A stretch of DNA of 64,000 nucleotides from Mesorhizobium sp. ORS 3359 (GTDB lineage: Bacteria > Pseudomonadota > Alphaproteobacteria > Rhizobiales > Rhizobiaceae), in contig CCNC01000045.1 in NCBI GenBank assembly GCA_000824845.1, forward strand, positions 124,001 through 188,000. The letters are read 5' to 3'. The notes beneath the pieces were generated by a model that did not search any database, had not been told where the DNA came from, and worked only from the letters and a program-made list of their open reading frames with translations. Positions 1 to 8,620 of this stretch are shown here, piece after piece; position 1 is the first letter of the stretch; every line of letters starts with the position of its first letter. The position numbers and the translations under genes were made by a program.

Positions 1-1
1 A

Positions 2-349
2 AGCTGCGCGCTGCTGATGGGCTTTCTGTTCACCGGACCGCTCTGGCTGTTCATGCTGGTGGCGATCGTCTGGGGCGTTTCGGTGATCGGTGATTCGGCG
101 CAGTTCTCCGCCGCCGTCACCGAACTTGCCGACCGCCGCTTCGTCGGCACCGCCCTGTCCGTACAACTCGGCGCCGGTTTCGCGCTGACGGTGCTCGCCA
201 TCTGGCTGACGCCGCGCTTCGCCGACTTCATCGGCGGCTGGCGCTGGGCCTTCCTGCTCCTGGTTCCTGGACCGCTTCTGGGGGCCGCCGCCATGCTATG
301 GTTGCGAAACCTGCCGGAGAGCGTGAAAATGGCGAGCGGTCTCCGCTAG
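2..349 (+). CDS. MFS transporter, C-terminal fragment (5' end outside window)
   Basis: The reading frame is open from the first bases of the window and stops at 347-349, so only the last ~115 residues of a longer gene are present. They form hydrophobic stretches separated by short charged loops, including a D-R-R-F loop, a W-R-W-A-F helix start and a short basic tail, as in the last helices of a major facilitator superfamily permease. The substrate cannot be told from this part. The gene ends 51 bp before the GntR regulator and may or may not belong to the same unit. Confidence 0.7.
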   Translation, partial: SCALLMGFLFTGPLWLFMLVAIVWGVSVIGDSAQFSAAVTELADRRFVGTALSVQLGAGFALTVLAIWLTPRFADFIGGWRWAFLLLVPGPLLGAAAMLWLRNLPESVKMASGLR

Positions 350-400
350 GGAGGCGCTGCCGCTTTTTGAGTCGCGGCAAATGATTTGCGGCGGGACCCA

Positions 401-1255
401 ATGGAACAGGCAACCAGAACGCGCGGGCGTCCTCGTTACGATCAGGAAGACGCCGAGGCGGCCGCGGCGTTCCGCTCGATCGGCTCCAAGGTCCAGCTCA
501 ACCGCGACGAGGCGGCCCCGCTCTGGGTGCAGTTGCGCAACCAGGTCGAGGAAGCGATCAACACCGGTCTGCTGGCAGCCAATTCGCGCATTCCCTCGGA
601 ACAGGCGCTTTGCGATTTCTTCGGCGTCTCTCGTCCCGTCGTGCGCGCCGCGATCGGATCGCTCTCCAATGAAGGCCGCATCATCAAGATGCCGCGCAAG
701 GGCATGTTCGTTGCGGCTCCCCGCGAGCATGTCGACTTCATGACCGCCAATCTCGGCGTGTTCGACGATTTGACCGCCAAGGGCCATAAGGTCTCGACCC
801 GCACGCTGGAGATCTACCGCTGCCCGCCGAGCGAGAAGGAGTCCAAGGTCTTCGGCATTCCTGCCAGTGGCAGCGTGGTCCGCATCAGCCGCGTCTACAT
901 GACCGACGGCGCGCCGATCACCATGACGCGAATCAGCCTGCCGGGGCATCGGGTGCCGGGGCTGGAGAACATCCTGTCGGAAAACCAGTCGATCTTCGGC
1001 ACCATCCGCGCCGTCTTCGGCCTGACGGTGAAGCGTGCCGACCGCTGGCTGCGCGCCGCGCTTCCCACCAAGGAAGAAGCCGATCAGATGGGTGTTGCCG
1101 CCAACACGCCGCTGATCGAGATCGAGTCGATCGCCTATGATTCCGATGGCGCTGCGCTTGAATATTACGAGGCCTTCTACAACTCCTCCGTCGCCCGCAT
1201 CCACATGGCGGTCGAGCAGCCGTCGGCGACGGTGAATGGTGTCGATCGCACCTGA
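401..1255 (+). CDS. GntR-family regulator with UTRA effector domain
   Basis: A 284-residue one-domain-plus-effector repressor. Residues ~40-105 are a GntR winged helix (PLWVQLRNQVEEAI, then PSEQALCDFFGVSRPVVRAAI and a beta wing). Residues ~125-275 match the UTRA ligand-binding fold (VVRISRVYMTDG, LIEIESIAYDSDG, LEYYEAFYN), which usually senses a sugar, sugar phosphate or small carboxylate. I chose ATG 401; a TTG five codons upstream is possible, and neither has a strong ribosome site. The gene reads into the carbohydrate operon starting at 1458, and a perfect palindrome lies between them, so it most likely controls that operon. The ligand is unknown. Confidence 0.85.
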   Translation: MEQATRTRGRPRYDQEDAEAAAAFRSIGSKVQLNRDEAAPLWVQLRNQVEEAINTGLLAANSRIPSEQALCDFFGVSRPVVRAAIGSLSNEGRIIKMPRKGMFVAAPREHVDFMTANLGVFDDLTAKGHKVSTRTLEIYRCPPSEKESKVFGIPASGSVVRISRVYMTDGAPITMTRISLPGHRVPGLENILSENQSIFGTIRAVFGLTVKRADRWLRAALPTKEEADQMGVAANTPLIEIESIAYDSDGAALEYYEAFYNSSVARIHMAVEQPSATVNGVDRT

Positions 1256-1284
1256 TTTTCTTCGCTTTAAAAAAGATTCCTTTT

Positions 1285-1300
1285 TCTGGTTATAACCAGA
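1285..1300. promoter_or_regulatory. Perfect 16-bp palindrome, likely GntR operator
   Basis: TCTGGTTATAACCAGA is identical to its reverse complement. It lies 30 bp after the GntR/UTRA gene and directly abuts a -35-like TTGACG, so a bound dimer would block the promoter of the operon beginning at 1458. The core GGTTATAACC is similar in style, though not identical, to published HutC-type sites (GT-N-TA-N-AC). Assigning it to the neighbouring regulator is inference from position and symmetry. Confidence 0.65.
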
Positions 1301-1329
1301 TTGACGGACCCGGGAAGCTTCTGTAACGT
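1301..1329 (+). promoter_or_regulatory. Candidate sigma-70 promoter of the carbohydrate operon
   Basis: TTGACG (1301-1306) is followed after 17 bases by TAACGT (1324-1329). The spacing is ideal, the -35 is good and the -10 is moderate. The leader to the first SDR would be about 120 bases. The -35 box touches the palindrome at 1285-1300. Confidence 0.45.
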
Positions 1330-1457
1330 CCCTGTCATGAGGTCGGGAGGAGCCTGACCTCGGAGGCATTATCAGGACCGGCCGTTCTTGCGGCGCCGCT
1401 TCGGCGGCGAGGGCAGCCTTTTGCCCGCGCGCAAGCCTGTCCTGATGGAGGACGTGC

Positions 1458-2234
1458 ATGGATTACCGGTCGCAATTCGACCTGACGGGCGAGGTTGCCG
1501 TCGTCACCGGCGGCGCCAGCGGCATCGGTCTCGAGGCCGCCAAGGCGCTGGGGATTTGCGGCGCGAGGATCGTCCTGCTCGACATGAATGCGGATGGGCT
1601 GAAGGCCGCTGCGGAGGCGCTCCAGGCCGCTGGCGTCGCGAGCGTCGATGGCCGCGTGCTCGATGTCACGGATCCGCAAGCCGTCGAGGCGATGGCCGCT
1701 CAGATCGTCAGCGATTTCGCCCAGGTCGATATCCTGGTCAACAGCGCCGGCATCGCGCGCCTCAACACCGCGCTCGACACGCCGGACGAAGAATGGCGCC
1801 TGGTGATGGATGTCAACGTCAACGGCGTCTACTGGGCCTCGCGCGCCTTCGGCCGTGCGATGGTCGACCGCAAGAAGGGTTCCATCGTCAATCTGGGTTC
1901 CATGTCGGGGCTGATCATCAACCGTCCGCAGACCGCGCCGTCCTACATGGTGAGCAAGGGCGCCGTGCACATGATGACCAAGGCGCTTGCGGTCGAATGG
2001 GCGAAGTCGGGCGTGCGCGTCAACGCGCTGGCGCCGGGCTATGTCGGCACCGAGATGACGCTGAAGATGCGCGAGCGTCCCGAACTCTTCAACACCTGGA
2101 TCGACATGACGCCGATGGGCCGGCTGGGCACGCCGCAGGAGATCGCTTCGGCGATCCTGTTCCTGGCGTCGCCGGCCTCGAGCTACGTGACGGGCGCGAT
2201 CCTGTCGATCGATGGCGGCTACACGGCCTGGTGA
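1458..2234 (+). CDS. SDR-family NAD(P)-dependent dehydrogenase (polyol/sugar type)
   Basis: A 258-residue classical short-chain dehydrogenase of normal length. Cofactor motif TGGASGIG near residue 17, NSAGIA in strand 4, catalytic Ser in the LGSMSG segment, and the active-site Y-x-x-x-K in SYMVSKGAV. Ends in the usual SYVTGAILSIDGGYTAW tail. GGAGGA sits 5 bases before the ATG. It is the first structural gene of an ABC-importer operon, so it probably oxidises the imported polyol or aldose to a keto-sugar; the exact substrate cannot be read from sequence. Confidence 0.88.
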   Translation: MDYRSQFDLTGEVAVVTGGASGIGLEAAKALGICGARIVLLDMNADGLKAAAEALQAAGVASVDGRVLDVTDPQAVEAMAAQIVSDFAQVDILVNSAGIARLNTALDTPDEEWRLVMDVNVNGVYWASRAFGRAMVDRKKGSIVNLGSMSGLIINRPQTAPSYMVSKGAVHMMTKALAVEWAKSGVRVNALAPGYVGTEMTLKMRERPELFNTWIDMTPMGRLGTPQEIASAILFLASPASSYVTGAILSIDGGYTAW

Positions 2235-2261
2235 CGGACTGAGCAAGGATTGGAATATCGC

Positions 2262-2921
2262 ATGACCGTTTCGGACCGAGATGTGCGCCAGGCCATCATC
2301 GACGCCTGTATCGAGATGAACGCACTCGGCATCAACCAGGGCACATCAGGCAACATCAGCTGCCGCCATGGCGAGGGCATGCTGATCTCGCCGACGAGCA
2401 CGCCCTATGACACGCTGGTGCCCGAGGACATCGTCTTCATGGGCTGGGACGGCGAGGTCGACGGACGCCTGCCGCCGTCCAGCGAATGGCGTTTCCATCT
2501 CGACATCATGAAGGCGCGGCCCGAGGTCAACGCGGTCGTCCACGCGCATCCGACCTACTGCACGACGATCGCCATCATGGGCCGGAAGATACCGGCGATC
2601 CATTACATGGTCGCGGTCGCCGGCGGCAGCGACATTCGTTGCGCGCCCTACGCCACCTTCGGCACGGCGGAGCTTTCGGCGCATGCGGTGGAGGCGTTGC
2701 GCGGCCGCAAGGCCTGCCTGCTTGCCCAGCACGGCATGATCGCCGTCGGATCGAGCCTCGCCCAGGCGATGTGGCTCGCCGTCGAGGTCGAGACGCTGGC
2801 GCGCCAGTATCACGGCGCCCTGCAAATCGGCGAGCCGCCGATCCTATCCGACGAGGAGGTCGAAAACGTCATCAAGCGCATGGCCAGCTACGGCCTGCGC
2901 GACAATGACGCCGCTGCCTGA
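2262..2921 (+). CDS. Class II aldolase/adducin-family protein
   Basis: About 219 residues, the family's usual length. Visible marks are NQGTSGNIS (phosphate-binding loop), SSEWRFHLDIM with the catalytic-type Glu, the metal-binding HAHPTY, and LAQHGMIAVG with the third metal His. These match zinc-dependent fuculose-phosphate or ribulose-phosphate aldolases/epimerases. With a PfkB kinase and two SDRs in the same operon, a role in cleaving a ketose phosphate to a triose phosphate plus aldehyde is likely. ATG 2262 is preferred over the TTG at 2250, which overlaps the AAGGA ribosome site. It starts 27 bp after the SDR. Confidence 0.85.
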   Translation: MTVSDRDVRQAIIDACIEMNALGINQGTSGNISCRHGEGMLISPTSTPYDTLVPEDIVFMGWDGEVDGRLPPSSEWRFHLDIMKARPEVNAVVHAHPTYCTTIAIMGRKIPAIHYMVAVAGGSDIRCAPYATFGTAELSAHAVEALRGRKACLLAQHGMIAVGSSLAQAMWLAVEVETLARQYHGALQIGEPPILSDEEVENVIKRMASYGLRDNDAAA

Positions 2922-2985
2922 GCGGAGGGCTCTGCCCGAAGCGACCAACAAGGGGCTGGAGCAGCAATTCAACGTTTCGCATATC

Positions 2986-3003
2986 CTCCGGGAAGGCCCG
3001 GAG
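2986..3003 (+). promoter_or_regulatory. Intercistronic stem-loop before the binding-protein gene
   Basis: CTCCGGG (2986-2992), loop AAGG, CCCGGAG (2997-3003): a perfect 7-bp GC-rich stem ending just before the ribosome site of the gene at 3027. Flanking it is a short imperfect duplication, GCGACCAACAAGGGG (from 2941) and GCGATCAACAAGGGA (from 3003). It could stabilise the downstream message or separate expression of the binding protein from the enzymes. Confidence 0.45.
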
Positions 3004-3026
3004 CGATCAACAAGGGAGGAAATGAA

Positions 3027-4028
3027 ATGACAAATTCGATGAAAGGCCTCGTCAAGGCGCTCGCTCTGGGGTTGGGGGCGGCTTGCAGCCTGGCCGCCAT
3101 CTCGGGCGCCAGCGCTGAGGAACTGTCGCTCAAAGGCAAGCGCATCGGCGTCTCCGCCATCGGCACCGACCATTATTGGGACCTGATGGCCTTCAAAGGC
3201 ATCCAGGACCGCGTCAAGGAGCTCGGCGGTGAAGTCATCGCGCTCGACGCCGGCCGCAAGGATCAGCAGCAGATCGCGCAGCTGCAAACACTTATCGCGC
3301 AGAAGCCGGACGCGATCATCGAGCAGCTCGGCAATCTCGAAGTGCTGAACCCGTGGCTGCAGAAGATCCGCGATGCCGGCATCCCGCTGTTCACGGTCGA
3401 CACGGCGACGCCGCACGCCATCAACAACACCACGTCCAACAACTACAATATCGGTGCCGAGATCGCGCTGCAGATGGTCGCCGACATGGGCGGCAAGGGC
3501 AATGTGCTGGTCTTCAACGGCTTCTACAGCGTCCCGGTCTGCAAGATCCGCTACGACCAGCTGAAATATGTGCTGACCTCGTTCCCGGATGTGAAGATCG
3601 TCGAGCCCGAGCTGCGCGACGTCATCCCGAACACGGTGCAGAGCGCCTATTCCAACGTCACCGACATGCTGACCAAGTCGCCCGAGAAGGGGTCGATCGG
3701 CGCGGTCTGGGCCTGCTGGGACGTGCCGCAGATCGGCGCCACGCAGGCGGTCGAAGCCGCCGGCCGCAACGAGGTCAAGACCTACGGCATCGACGGCAGC
3801 CCGGAAGTCATCAAGATGGTGATGGATCCGAAGTCGTCGGCCGGCGCGGTCGCGGCGCAGCAGCCCTATGAGATCGGCAAGACCTCGGTCGACAATGCCG
3901 CGAAATATCTGGCCGGCCAAAAGGTGCCGCCCTTCACTTTCGTGCCTTCGGTGCTGATCAACAAGGAAAATGCCGCCGAAAAAGGAAAGCCGTTCCTCGA
4001 CGCCGCCGAGAAGGCTGGCGTTAAATAG
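3027..4028 (+). CDS. Sugar ABC transporter periplasmic substrate-binding protein
   Basis: 333 residues. An N-terminal Sec signal (basic start, hydrophobic LALGLGAACSLAAI, cleavage after SGASA) is followed by a periplasmic-binding-protein-1 fold of the ribose/xylose type. Typical segments include KGKRIGVSAIGTDHYWDLMAFKG, QIAQLQTLIAQKPDAII and VKTYGIDGSPEVI. A strong AGGGAGGAAATGAA site precedes the ATG. The neighbours are a RbsA-type ATPase and two RbsC-type permeases. The sugar is unknown. A long stem-loop follows the stop codon, as is common after highly expressed binding-protein genes. Confidence 0.9.
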   Translation: MTNSMKGLVKALALGLGAACSLAAISGASAEELSLKGKRIGVSAIGTDHYWDLMAFKGIQDRVKELGGEVIALDAGRKDQQQIAQLQTLIAQKPDAIIEQLGNLEVLNPWLQKIRDAGIPLFTVDTATPHAINNTTSNNYNIGAEIALQMVADMGGKGNVLVFNGFYSVPVCKIRYDQLKYVLTSFPDVKIVEPELRDVIPNTVQSAYSNVTDMLTKSPEKGSIGAVWACWDVPQIGATQAVEAAGRNEVKTYGIDGSPEVIKMVMDPKSSAGAVAAQQPYEIGKTSVDNAAKYLAGQKVPPFTFVPSVLINKENAAEKGKPFLDAAEKAGVK

Positions 4029-4043
4029 GACGGAACGAAACGT

Positions 4044-4071
4044 CGGGCAGCCGCGCCTATGTGGCTGCCCG
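4044..4071 (+). promoter_or_regulatory. Stem-loop after the sugar-binding-protein gene
   Basis: CGGGCAGCC (4044-4052) and GGCTGCCCG (4063-4071) form a perfect 9-bp stem with a 10-base loop, 16 bp after the stop and 25 bp before the ATPase ATG. There is no T-run. It is best read as an RNA-protecting or attenuating structure that lowers ATPase and permease expression relative to the binding protein. Confidence 0.55.
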
Positions 4072-4096
4072 TCACATCCAACCAGGATTGACGGCC

Positions 4097-5623
4097 ATGC
4101 AGACAGCAAAGCGTGACATTGCTGTATCGATGACAGGCATTTCGAAACGGTTCGGTCCGGTGCGCGCCTTGCAAAACGCGAACCTCGAGATCGCGCGCGG
4201 CTCGATCCTCGGCCTCGTCGGCCAGAATGGCGCCGGCAAGTCGACCATCATCAAGGTGCTGGCCGGCATCATCAAGCCGGACAGCGGCTCCATCGTCATC
4301 AATGGCGAGACTGTTACTTCGCTGACGCCGGCTTCGGTCGAAAAGCTCGGCGTGCACTTCATCCACCAGGACCGGTTGCTGGTGCCGACCGCGACGGTCG
4401 GCGAGGCCGTGTTCCTCGGCCATGAGATCGGCCTTGGCCCGTTCGTCAGCCGCCGCGGCATGGAGCGCAGGGCCGCCGACCTGCTGAAGCGCTTCTTCGG
4501 CATGGAGCTGCCGGCCGGAACGCTTGTGAAGGATCTCACCACGGCGCAACAGAAGGTCGTGCAGATCACCCGCGCCTTGGCCCAGAAGGCATCTGTGCTG
4601 GTGCTCGACGAGCCGACGGCGGCGCTCGTCAAGCGCGAGGTCGACAGCCTGTTCGACGTGCTGCGCCGGCTGCGCGACGACGGCATCGCCGTGGTCTTCA
4701 TCTCCCACTACATGCAGGAGATCGAAAAGCTCTGCGACCGCGTCACCGTGATGCGCAACGGCACCGATGTCGGCACGGTCGATCCGCGCCAGACGCCGAT
4801 CGACGAGATCATTGCGATGATGATTGCCCGCGATGTCGGCGAGATGTTCCCGAAGCGCTCGGTCACTTTAGGCGCGCCGGTGCTGGAGGTTTCCAATCTT
4901 CGCCTCGGCGGCAGTTTCGACAACATCGGCTTCAACGTCCGCGCCGGCGAGATCGTCGGCCTCACCGGCCTGCTCGGCTCGGGCGCCAAGGAGATCGTCC
5001 AGTGCCTGTTCGGGCTCAAGACCGCCGATGGCGGCCAAATCAAGGTCGAGGGCAGGGAGGTCGCGCTGTCGACGCCGGTCAAGGCGGTGCGAGACGGCAT
5101 CGCCATGCTGCCAGAAGACCGCCGCGCCCATGGCGTGGCGCTCGGCCTTTCGGTGCGCGAGAACATTTCCCTGGCCAGCCTGCGCCGCTATTCCAAGAGC
5201 GGGTTGGTCAGCCGTGGCGCTGAGAACCAGGCGGTGGACAGCTTGATCAAGGAGCTGTCGATCAAGACGCCGCATCGCGACGCGCTGGTGCGCGAGCTCT
5301 CCGGCGGCAATCAGCAGAAGGTGGCTATCGCCAAATGGCTGAGCTGCCAGTCGCGCGTCTATGTGCTGGACGAGCCAACGGTGGCCGTCGATGTCGGCGC
5401 CAAGGTCGAGATCTACAATCTTCTCAATCGGCTGGCGGGCGAGGGCGCGGCGATCCTGCTTCTGTCCTCCGACCTGCTCGAGCTGGTCGGCGTCTGCGAT
5501 CGCGTGCTGGTCGTCTATCGCGGCCGGCTTGCCGGCAGCTTCTCCGGTTCTGCGATGAACAGCGATGCGCTGCTGGCGGCTTCGTCGGGCGCACGTTCGA
5601 ACATCGATGGAGTGGCTGCATGA
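4097..5623 (+). CDS. Sugar ABC transporter ATP-binding protein (RbsA/XylG type, double NBD)
   Basis: 508 residues from ATG 4097, with two fused nucleotide-binding domains. The first has Walker A GQNGAGKS, a Walker B region LVLDEPT and a weak signature (LTTAQQKVVQI). The second has a degenerate P-loop (LLGSGAKEI), the good signature LSGGNQQKV and YVLDEPTVAVD. This one-good, one-degenerate pattern is normal for ribose-type importers. It probably energises uptake of the sugar bound by the protein encoded at 3027. Its stop overlaps the next gene's start as ATGA (5620-5623). Confidence 0.92.
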   Translation: MQTAKRDIAVSMTGISKRFGPVRALQNANLEIARGSILGLVGQNGAGKSTIIKVLAGIIKPDSGSIVINGETVTSLTPASVEKLGVHFIHQDRLLVPTATVGEAVFLGHEIGLGPFVSRRGMERRAADLLKRFFGMELPAGTLVKDLTTAQQKVVQITRALAQKASVLVLDEPTAALVKREVDSLFDVLRRLRDDGIAVVFISHYMQEIEKLCDRVTVMRNGTDVGTVDPRQTPIDEIIAMMIARDVGEMFPKRSVTLGAPVLEVSNLRLGGSFDNIGFNVRAGEIVGLTGLLGSGAKEIVQCLFGLKTADGGQIKVEGREVALSTPVKAVRDGIAMLPEDRRAHGVALGLSVRENISLASLRRYSKSGLVSRGAENQAVDSLIKELSIKTPHRDALVRELSGGNQQKVAIAKWLSCQSRVYVLDEPTVAVDVGAKVEIYNLLNRLAGEGAAILLLSSDLLELVGVCDRVLVVYRGRLAGSFSGSAMNSDALLAASSGARSNIDGVAA

Positions 5624-6651
5624 GCGCGACTGTCCTCCACACAGACGTCGGTGTTTCCGACGAAAAGCAGGCCGCCGCCAAGAGCGCCGGCCGCCGCTTC
5701 GGCGCGCTCGTCGTGCGGCTGGGCGCCATCGCCGCCTTCGCCGCGATCATGGCCTATTTCGTCGTCTTCGCGCCGGGCTTCACCTCGACCTTCAACCTGA
5801 TCAACGTCGTCGAGCAGTCGGCGATCCTGGGCGTGCTCGCCTACGGCATGACTTCCGTCATCATCGGCGGCGGCTCCGATGTCACCGAAGGCGGCATCGA
5901 TTTGTCGATCGCCGCCAATATGGGGCTCTGCGCCGCGGTCTATGCGACTCTTCTGTCCATGGGCTACGGAGACTTCCTCTCGGTGCTTGCGGCGATTGCC
6001 GTCGGCATGGCGGTTGGCGCGCTGAACGCCCTTGCCGTGGTCGGCCTCGGCATCCTGCCGCTGCTCGCAACACTTGCCGTGCTCAATGTCGCGGCCGGCA
6101 TGGAACTCACCCTCACCCAGAACACGGTCGTCGGCGCATCCTCCCCGCTGCTCGGCGTGCTGGTCTCCGGCAGCTTCCTCGGCATCTCGGCACTCGCCTG
6201 GGCGCTGATCGTCTTCTCCGCCATCATGATCGTGGTCGTTCACGGCACCTCCTTCGGGCTCAGGCTCTACGCCGTCGGCGGACACCCGGAAGCGGCGCGC
6301 GCGGCGGGCATCAGCGTGCCGTTCTACGTGTCCTTCACCTATGTGCTGAGCGGCTTCTGCGCGGCGGTGGCGAGCATCCTCACCGTCTCGCGTCTGTCGG
6401 CGAGCACGCCCGGCTCCGGCGAGCTGCTTCTGTCGGTGCTGGCGGCGGCGCTGCTCGGCACTGTCTTCTCGCGCCGCTTCGTGCCGACCATGGGCGGCAC
6501 GCTGCTCAGCGTGTTGTTCATCGGCCTGCTCGCGAACGGCTTCCAACTGCTCAACGTCTCCAGCTACTGGGTCAACGGCGTGCAGGGCGCGCTGATCCTG
6601 CTGGTGGTGGCGATCACTTCGTTTGCCCGCGGTTCGGAGGGTTCGCGATGA
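5620..6651 (+). CDS. Sugar ABC transporter permease 1 (RbsC type)
   Basis: 343 residues, about 8-10 membrane helices after a short cytoplasmic N-terminus. Diagnostic segments are GGSDVTEGGIDLSIAANMG (the GGIDLS signature of the family), LPLLATLAVLNV and VGGHPEAARAAGISV. The ATG overlaps the ATPase stop, and the next permease starts in the same ATGA arrangement, so translation is coupled. It should form one half of a heterodimeric channel with the next protein. Confidence 0.9.
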   Translation: MSATVLHTDVGVSDEKQAAAKSAGRRFGALVVRLGAIAAFAAIMAYFVVFAPGFTSTFNLINVVEQSAILGVLAYGMTSVIIGGGSDVTEGGIDLSIAANMGLCAAVYATLLSMGYGDFLSVLAAIAVGMAVGALNALAVVGLGILPLLATLAVLNVAAGMELTLTQNTVVGASSPLLGVLVSGSFLGISALAWALIVFSAIMIVVVHGTSFGLRLYAVGGHPEAARAAGISVPFYVSFTYVLSGFCAAVASILTVSRLSASTPGSGELLLSVLAAALLGTVFSRRFVPTMGGTLLSVLFIGLLANGFQLLNVSSYWVNGVQGALILLVVAITSFARGSEGSR

Positions 6652-7634
6652 GCGTCTCGACCAATGACACCACCGCCAAGGTGAGCCTGCGCGGCTTCCT
6701 CGCCAAATACAGCGTGCTCATCGCCTTCGCGGCCATCGTCATCTTCTTTTCGGTGGCGAGCCCGACTTTCCTGACGCCGGCCAACCTCTTCAACGTGCTG
6801 GTCAACAATGTCGTCATGCTGGCGATCGTGGCGCTGGGTCTCACCATCGTCATCTCGTCGGGCGGCATCGATCTTTCGGTGGGCGTCTCGGTCGACATGG
6901 CGAGCATGATATTCGTCATGCTTCTGGCCGCCGGTTATAGCGGTGTGGTCGGTGTCGCTGGCGGACTCGGCGCCGCGCTGATCGTGGGCGTGCTGAATGC
7001 CATCCTCATCACCAGGCTCAACATCAGTCCCTTCCTGGCGACGCTCGGCGTGCTCTTCATCGGTCAGAGCACGCAGCAACTCGCCACCAGCGGCGGCCAG
7101 CCGATCTATCTCACAAGCGGCTATGCTGCCGATCAGTTCAACGCCATCGCCCGCACCGCTCTGTTCGGGATGCCAACGCCGGTCATCGTGCTGATCGTCC
7201 TTGTCGTCGCCGTTCATGTCCTGCTGCATCGCTCGGTGTTCGGGCGCTATGTCCAGGCGATGGGCGCGCAGCCGGGCGTGGCCTGGTATTCCGGCATCCG
7301 CGTGCCGCGCGAATTGTCGATGGTGCATGTGCTGTGCGCGCTGCTCGCCGGCGTTACCGGTATCCTGTTGTCGGCGACGGTGAAGTCCTACGTGCCGCTC
7401 TCCGGCAATGCCTTCCTGCTCGACGCCATCGGCGCCACCTTCATCGGCACGACGCTCAGCCGCGAGCGCAAGCCTTCGGTCATCGGCACGCTGCTCGGCG
7501 TGTTGCTGCTCGCCATCGTCAAGAACGGGCTGCTTTTGGTCGGCTGGAATTTCTACTGGCAGCAGGTCGGCATCGGCGTGCTCGTCTTCCTGGTGCTCGC
7601 CGCAAGCTTCGGCCTGCGTCGCGCCGCCCATTGA
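6648..7634 (+). CDS. Sugar ABC transporter permease 2 (RbsC type)
   Basis: 328 residues with multiple membrane helices; carries SSGGIDLSVGVSVDMASM and the loop ISPFLATLGVLFIGQS. It has the same architecture as the preceding permease but clearly diverged sequence, so a heterodimeric permease is likely. It ends 20 bp before the kinase. Confidence 0.9.
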   Translation: MSVSTNDTTAKVSLRGFLAKYSVLIAFAAIVIFFSVASPTFLTPANLFNVLVNNVVMLAIVALGLTIVISSGGIDLSVGVSVDMASMIFVMLLAAGYSGVVGVAGGLGAALIVGVLNAILITRLNISPFLATLGVLFIGQSTQQLATSGGQPIYLTSGYAADQFNAIARTALFGMPTPVIVLIVLVVAVHVLLHRSVFGRYVQAMGAQPGVAWYSGIRVPRELSMVHVLCALLAGVTGILLSATVKSYVPLSGNAFLLDAIGATFIGTTLSRERKPSVIGTLLGVLLLAIVKNGLLLVGWNFYWQQVGIGVLVFLVLAASFGLRRAAH

Positions 7635-7654
7635 CTTCGAAAGGTCTTTTGCCC

Positions 7655-8620
7655 ATGCCCCAATTCGACGTCAGCTCGATCGGCTTCTACGTCCTCGACA
7701 TCCTGGGACGGCCGGTCTCGCGTATCCCCGAAGGCGGCCGCGCCGACTATATCGAGGAGATCCGCATGACGGTTGCCGGCACGGCGGGTGCCACCGGCAT
7801 GGATTGCGCCATCCTCGGCCTGAAGACGCGCGCCGTCACGACGCTCGGGCTCGACGACATGGGCGACTGGTTCCTCGCCAAGCTGAAGAAATACGGCCTG
7901 GAGACGAGCCTTGTCCGCCGCGACGGCAGCGTCCAGACCTCGTCCACCATTTTGCCGGTGCGGCCGAACGGCGAGCGGCCGGCATTGCATGTGCCGGGCA
8001 CCGCCACCTTGTTCGAGGTCGCCGACGCCGATCTCGACGCCGCGCTGGACGCGACCGTCGTCCATGTCGGCGGCACCGGGCTCTTGAAGCGCTTCGACGG
8101 CGAGCCGACCGTCAGGCTGTTGAAGCGCGCCAAGGAGCTTGGCCGCGTCACCACCTTCGATCTCATCCAGGCGACGCCGGAGACCTGGAAACTGGTCGAG
8201 CCGTGCCTTCCCTACATCGACTATTTCGTGCCGAGTATCGACGAAGCCGGCGAGATGGCGCATGACCGCGATCCGGCCCGCGTCGCGGCCTTCTTCAAGG
8301 CGAGGGGCGTGAAGAACTGCATCATCACGCTGGGCGCCGACGGCGTTCATGTCTCGCCCGAGCATGGCGAGGATTTTCATCTGCCGGCTTTCGAGGTCGA
8401 GGTGTTCGACACCACGGGCTGCGGCGATTCCTTCACCGCCGGCATCATCGTCGGCATCGTCAAAGGCTGGGACCTGAAACAGTCCGCGCGCTTTGCCAGC
8501 GCGGTCGCCGCCAAGGTGGCGATGGGTCTCGGCTCCGACGGCAAACTCGTTTCATTCGACGACACGGTCGCGGCGATGAATTCGCTCCCGGTCAAGACAT
8601 CAAAGGTGGAAGCAGCATGA
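7655..8620 (+). CDS. PfkB-family carbohydrate kinase
   Basis: 321 residues. Ribokinase-fold marks include AGTAGATGMDCAILGLK near the N-terminus, the substrate-side ALHVPGTATLF and the C-terminal anion hole and catalytic Asp in DTTGCGDSFTAG (usual DTTGAGD). The position between importer genes and an SDR suggests it phosphorylates the imported or oxidised sugar before the class II aldolase acts. Its stop overlaps the following SDR's ATG. Confidence 0.87.
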   Translation: MPQFDVSSIGFYVLDILGRPVSRIPEGGRADYIEEIRMTVAGTAGATGMDCAILGLKTRAVTTLGLDDMGDWFLAKLKKYGLETSLVRRDGSVQTSSTILPVRPNGERPALHVPGTATLFEVADADLDAALDATVVHVGGTGLLKRFDGEPTVRLLKRAKELGRVTTFDLIQATPETWKLVEPCLPYIDYFVPSIDEAGEMAHDRDPARVAAFFKARGVKNCIITLGADGVHVSPEHGEDFHLPAFEVEVFDTTGCGDSFTAGIIVGIVKGWDLKQSARFASAVAAKVAMGLGSDGKLVSFDDTVAAMNSLPVKTSKVEAA